Shown one piece after another: positions 5,717 to 6,953 of a stretch of 6,953 bases of DNA. The notes under the pieces were generated by a model. The model saw nothing but the letters and a program-made list of their open reading frames with translations. It was not told the origin of the DNA and made no database searches. Numbering within the stretch: the first letter of the stretch is position 1; the number at the start of each line of letters is the position of its first letter. The translations under genes were made by a program, and so were the position numbers. Source of the DNA: Nitrosomonas sp. GTDB lineage: Bacteria; Pseudomonadota; Gammaproteobacteria; Burkholderiales; Nitrosomonadaceae. Location: contig JAJFJI010000080.1 in the NCBI GenBank assembly GCA_021774205.1, positions 1-6,953 on the forward strand, in the 5' to 3' direction.

Positions 5717-6952
5717 TCAGGTTGTCTGGGCGCATTTCTTGCCAGTGGCGGCTTCCCAGCAAGCCGCGAAGTTCGTTTCAACGCTGGCGATGATGGTAGC
5801 GTCAAGACGTCCGGCTTCAGTCATTTGTGCGAGTACTGCACGGACACCGTCTGGTCCAACTGTTGGGCGATACGGACGATCCTGCGCCATCGCTTGAAAG
5901 ACGTCCGCTACTGCCACGATCCGTGCCTGTATGGGAATCTCAGCGCCGTGTCGATGGAAAGGGTATCCTTTGCCGTCAATCGATTCATGGTGGAACGAGG
6001 CCCATTCGGCGACTTGGTCTAAGGCCCTGACACGCCTCAGGATTTGCCACGTCTCAAATGTATGACGCTCGATTACAGCAAATTCGGCTTCGTTGAGCGG
6101 TCCGGGTTTGTCGAGTACCTCGTCCGGAACACGGAGCTTACCAACGTCATGAAGGAGTCCGGCGATCTCCAGTAGCTCGCAATCCTTGGCGGGCAATCCG
6201 CGGAGCTGTCCAAGAAGGCGCGACAGACGGGAGACGCCAATTGAGTGCTCGGATGTGAATGCGCTTTTATCGTCTACAATACGAGCAAATACTTGGGCCA
6301 ATTGCATGAGTTCTGAGCTTGTTAGCTCGCGCGTGTCGGTAAACTGCAAAGCGGTCTCATTGATCTGTCGCTCGAGATGATGCGACTCAAGTGTGAGCCA
6401 AAACGCCTCGCTGGCAGAGGTTTTCAGGAATGCCTCCACCAGGGCTGTGTCGAAGAAACTTCCTGCAAGGGTCTCTATGCGAGAAAGGATGGACTTACGG
6501 GCGAGGAGCAGGTCGGATTTTTGGTGCTGGGCGATGAGTGCGTCGACACGATCAGCGAGATGGATCAGATTCGATAGAAGGAATGTCCTGGGCTCGACCG
6601 CTTGGCGAATTGGGCTATTCCAGTGGGTGTGATGGTGGAGGATTATCTCTGCCAGATTGGCAAAAGGTTCAAAATCACGCATCAATTGGTAACCACGCTC
6701 ACAATGTGCGCGTGATCCGGCCCAGTCCAGTTCATAAACTAGGCGTTTGTGTATCTCCGAGGAGGAGACGCCGCAGTCATGGATTAATGCGGCACGGAAC
6801 AACTCGCGTTGCCATGACTCTTCGACTCCAAAAGCGCGTGCAGTCTCCAAGGCCATGAACGCAACGCGCTTACCATGCTGGAGAACTTTGACACCGACCA
6901 GGTCGACTGCATCAGAAATAGCAAGCGTTGCTTCGCTTAGATCGACATGGTT
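5717..6952 (-). CDS. HD-GYP cyclic-di-GMP phosphodiesterase with tandem HD domains, 5'-truncated by window edge
   Basis: Probable cytoplasmic phosphodiesterase hydrolysing cyclic-di-GMP. Open sequence continues 32 codons upstream of the ATG at 6856 to the right edge and carries conserved-looking sequence (LSEATLAISDAVDLVGV, LQHGKRVAF), so that ATG is internal and the true start is probably only a few codons outside. Numbering from that ATG as 1: the N-terminal HD domain (from before 1 to about 110) has HGKR upstream, His26-Asp27, His51, HHH at 74-76 and Asp102. A helical linker follows (about 115-195). The C-terminal HD-GYP domain (about 198-345) has His204, HDVGK at 236-240, His265, HHES at 289-292, DGKGYP at 294-299 and Asp318 in VAVADVF, the full canonical set. 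No receiver, PAS or membrane domain is visible. Its sequence is richer in G+C than the genes to the left. It lies upstream of the M50/CBS remnant on the same strand, 349 bases away. The in vivo target pathway (motility, biofilm) cannot be told from here. Confidence 0.9.
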   Translation of the reverse strand, partial: NHVDLSEATLAISDAVDLVGVKVLQHGKRVAFMALETARAFGVEESWQRELFRAALIHDCGVSSSEIHKRLVYELDWAGSRAHCERGYQLMRDFEPFANLAEIILHHHTHWNSPIRQAVEPRTFLLSNLIHLADRVDALIAQHQKSDLLLARKSILSRIETLAGSFFDTALVEAFLKTSASEAFWLTLESHHLERQINETALQFTDTRELTSSELMQLAQVFARIVDDKSAFTSEHSIGVSRLSRLLGQLRGLPAKDCELLEIAGLLHDVGKLRVPDEVLDKPGPLNEAEFAVIERHTFETWQILRRVRALDQVAEWASFHHESIDGKGYPFHRHGAEIPIQARIVAVADVFQAMAQDRPYRPTVGPDGVRAVLAQMTEAGRLDATIIASVETNFAACWEAATGKKCAQTT

Positions 6953-6953
6953 G

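Noticed and set aside
6854..6856. ATG at 6856 as the start of the HD-GYP gene
   Set aside because: The frame stays open to the right edge with family-like HGKR and DLVGV sequence, so the start lies beyond the window.
6538..6858. 106-codon plus-strand open frame opposite the HD-GYP gene
   Set aside because: The minus strand encodes conserved HD-domain residues across this stretch; the plus frame is arginine-rich and unlike any known protein.

Overview
The window reads as a chromosomal segment of a proteobacterium, most likely a betaproteobacterium. I infer this from close, full-length similarity (by recall of family sequences) of the first three products to enterobacterial-type GdhA, Slt70 and Cca, from the slt-cca gene order, and from a tandem-HD phosphodiesterase of a type I associate with beta/gammaproteobacteria. 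A Nitrosomonas-like organism is possible but cannot be established here. The left two thirds are moderately AT-rich housekeeping DNA. The right part, with the phosphodiesterase gene, is visibly richer in G+C.

Layout. Plus strand: the 3' part of gdhA, NADP-type glutamate dehydrogenase (2-1204, start lies before the window), closed by a strong intrinsic terminator (1234-1282). Then comes a likely promoter (1345-1373) and a two-gene unit, slt (1391-3298, periplasmic lytic transglycosylase) and cca (3314-4546, tRNA CCA-adding enzyme), separated by 15 bases. Minus strand, convergent with cca: a damaged gene for a membrane site-2-protease-type (M50) metallopeptidase with CBS domains (4615-5367). 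Next is a 349-base stretch with no recognisable gene (5368-5716), then an HD-GYP cyclic-di-GMP phosphodiesterase with a second, N-terminal HD domain (5717-6952, start just beyond the right edge).

The genes do not form one pathway. gdhA assimilates ammonium, slt remodels peptidoglycan, cca matures and repairs tRNA 3' ends, and the HD-GYP protein lowers cyclic-di-GMP. The most informative anomaly is the M50/CBS gene. It keeps one reading frame across its whole length, but it has an in-frame TAA between its CBS repeats, lacks the segment that normally carries the second metal-binding motif, has a shortened N terminus, and shows an apparent start-codon loss. This is best explained as gene decay rather than a new system. 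I found no CRISPR array, tRNA, rRNA, intact mobile element or convincing novel system.
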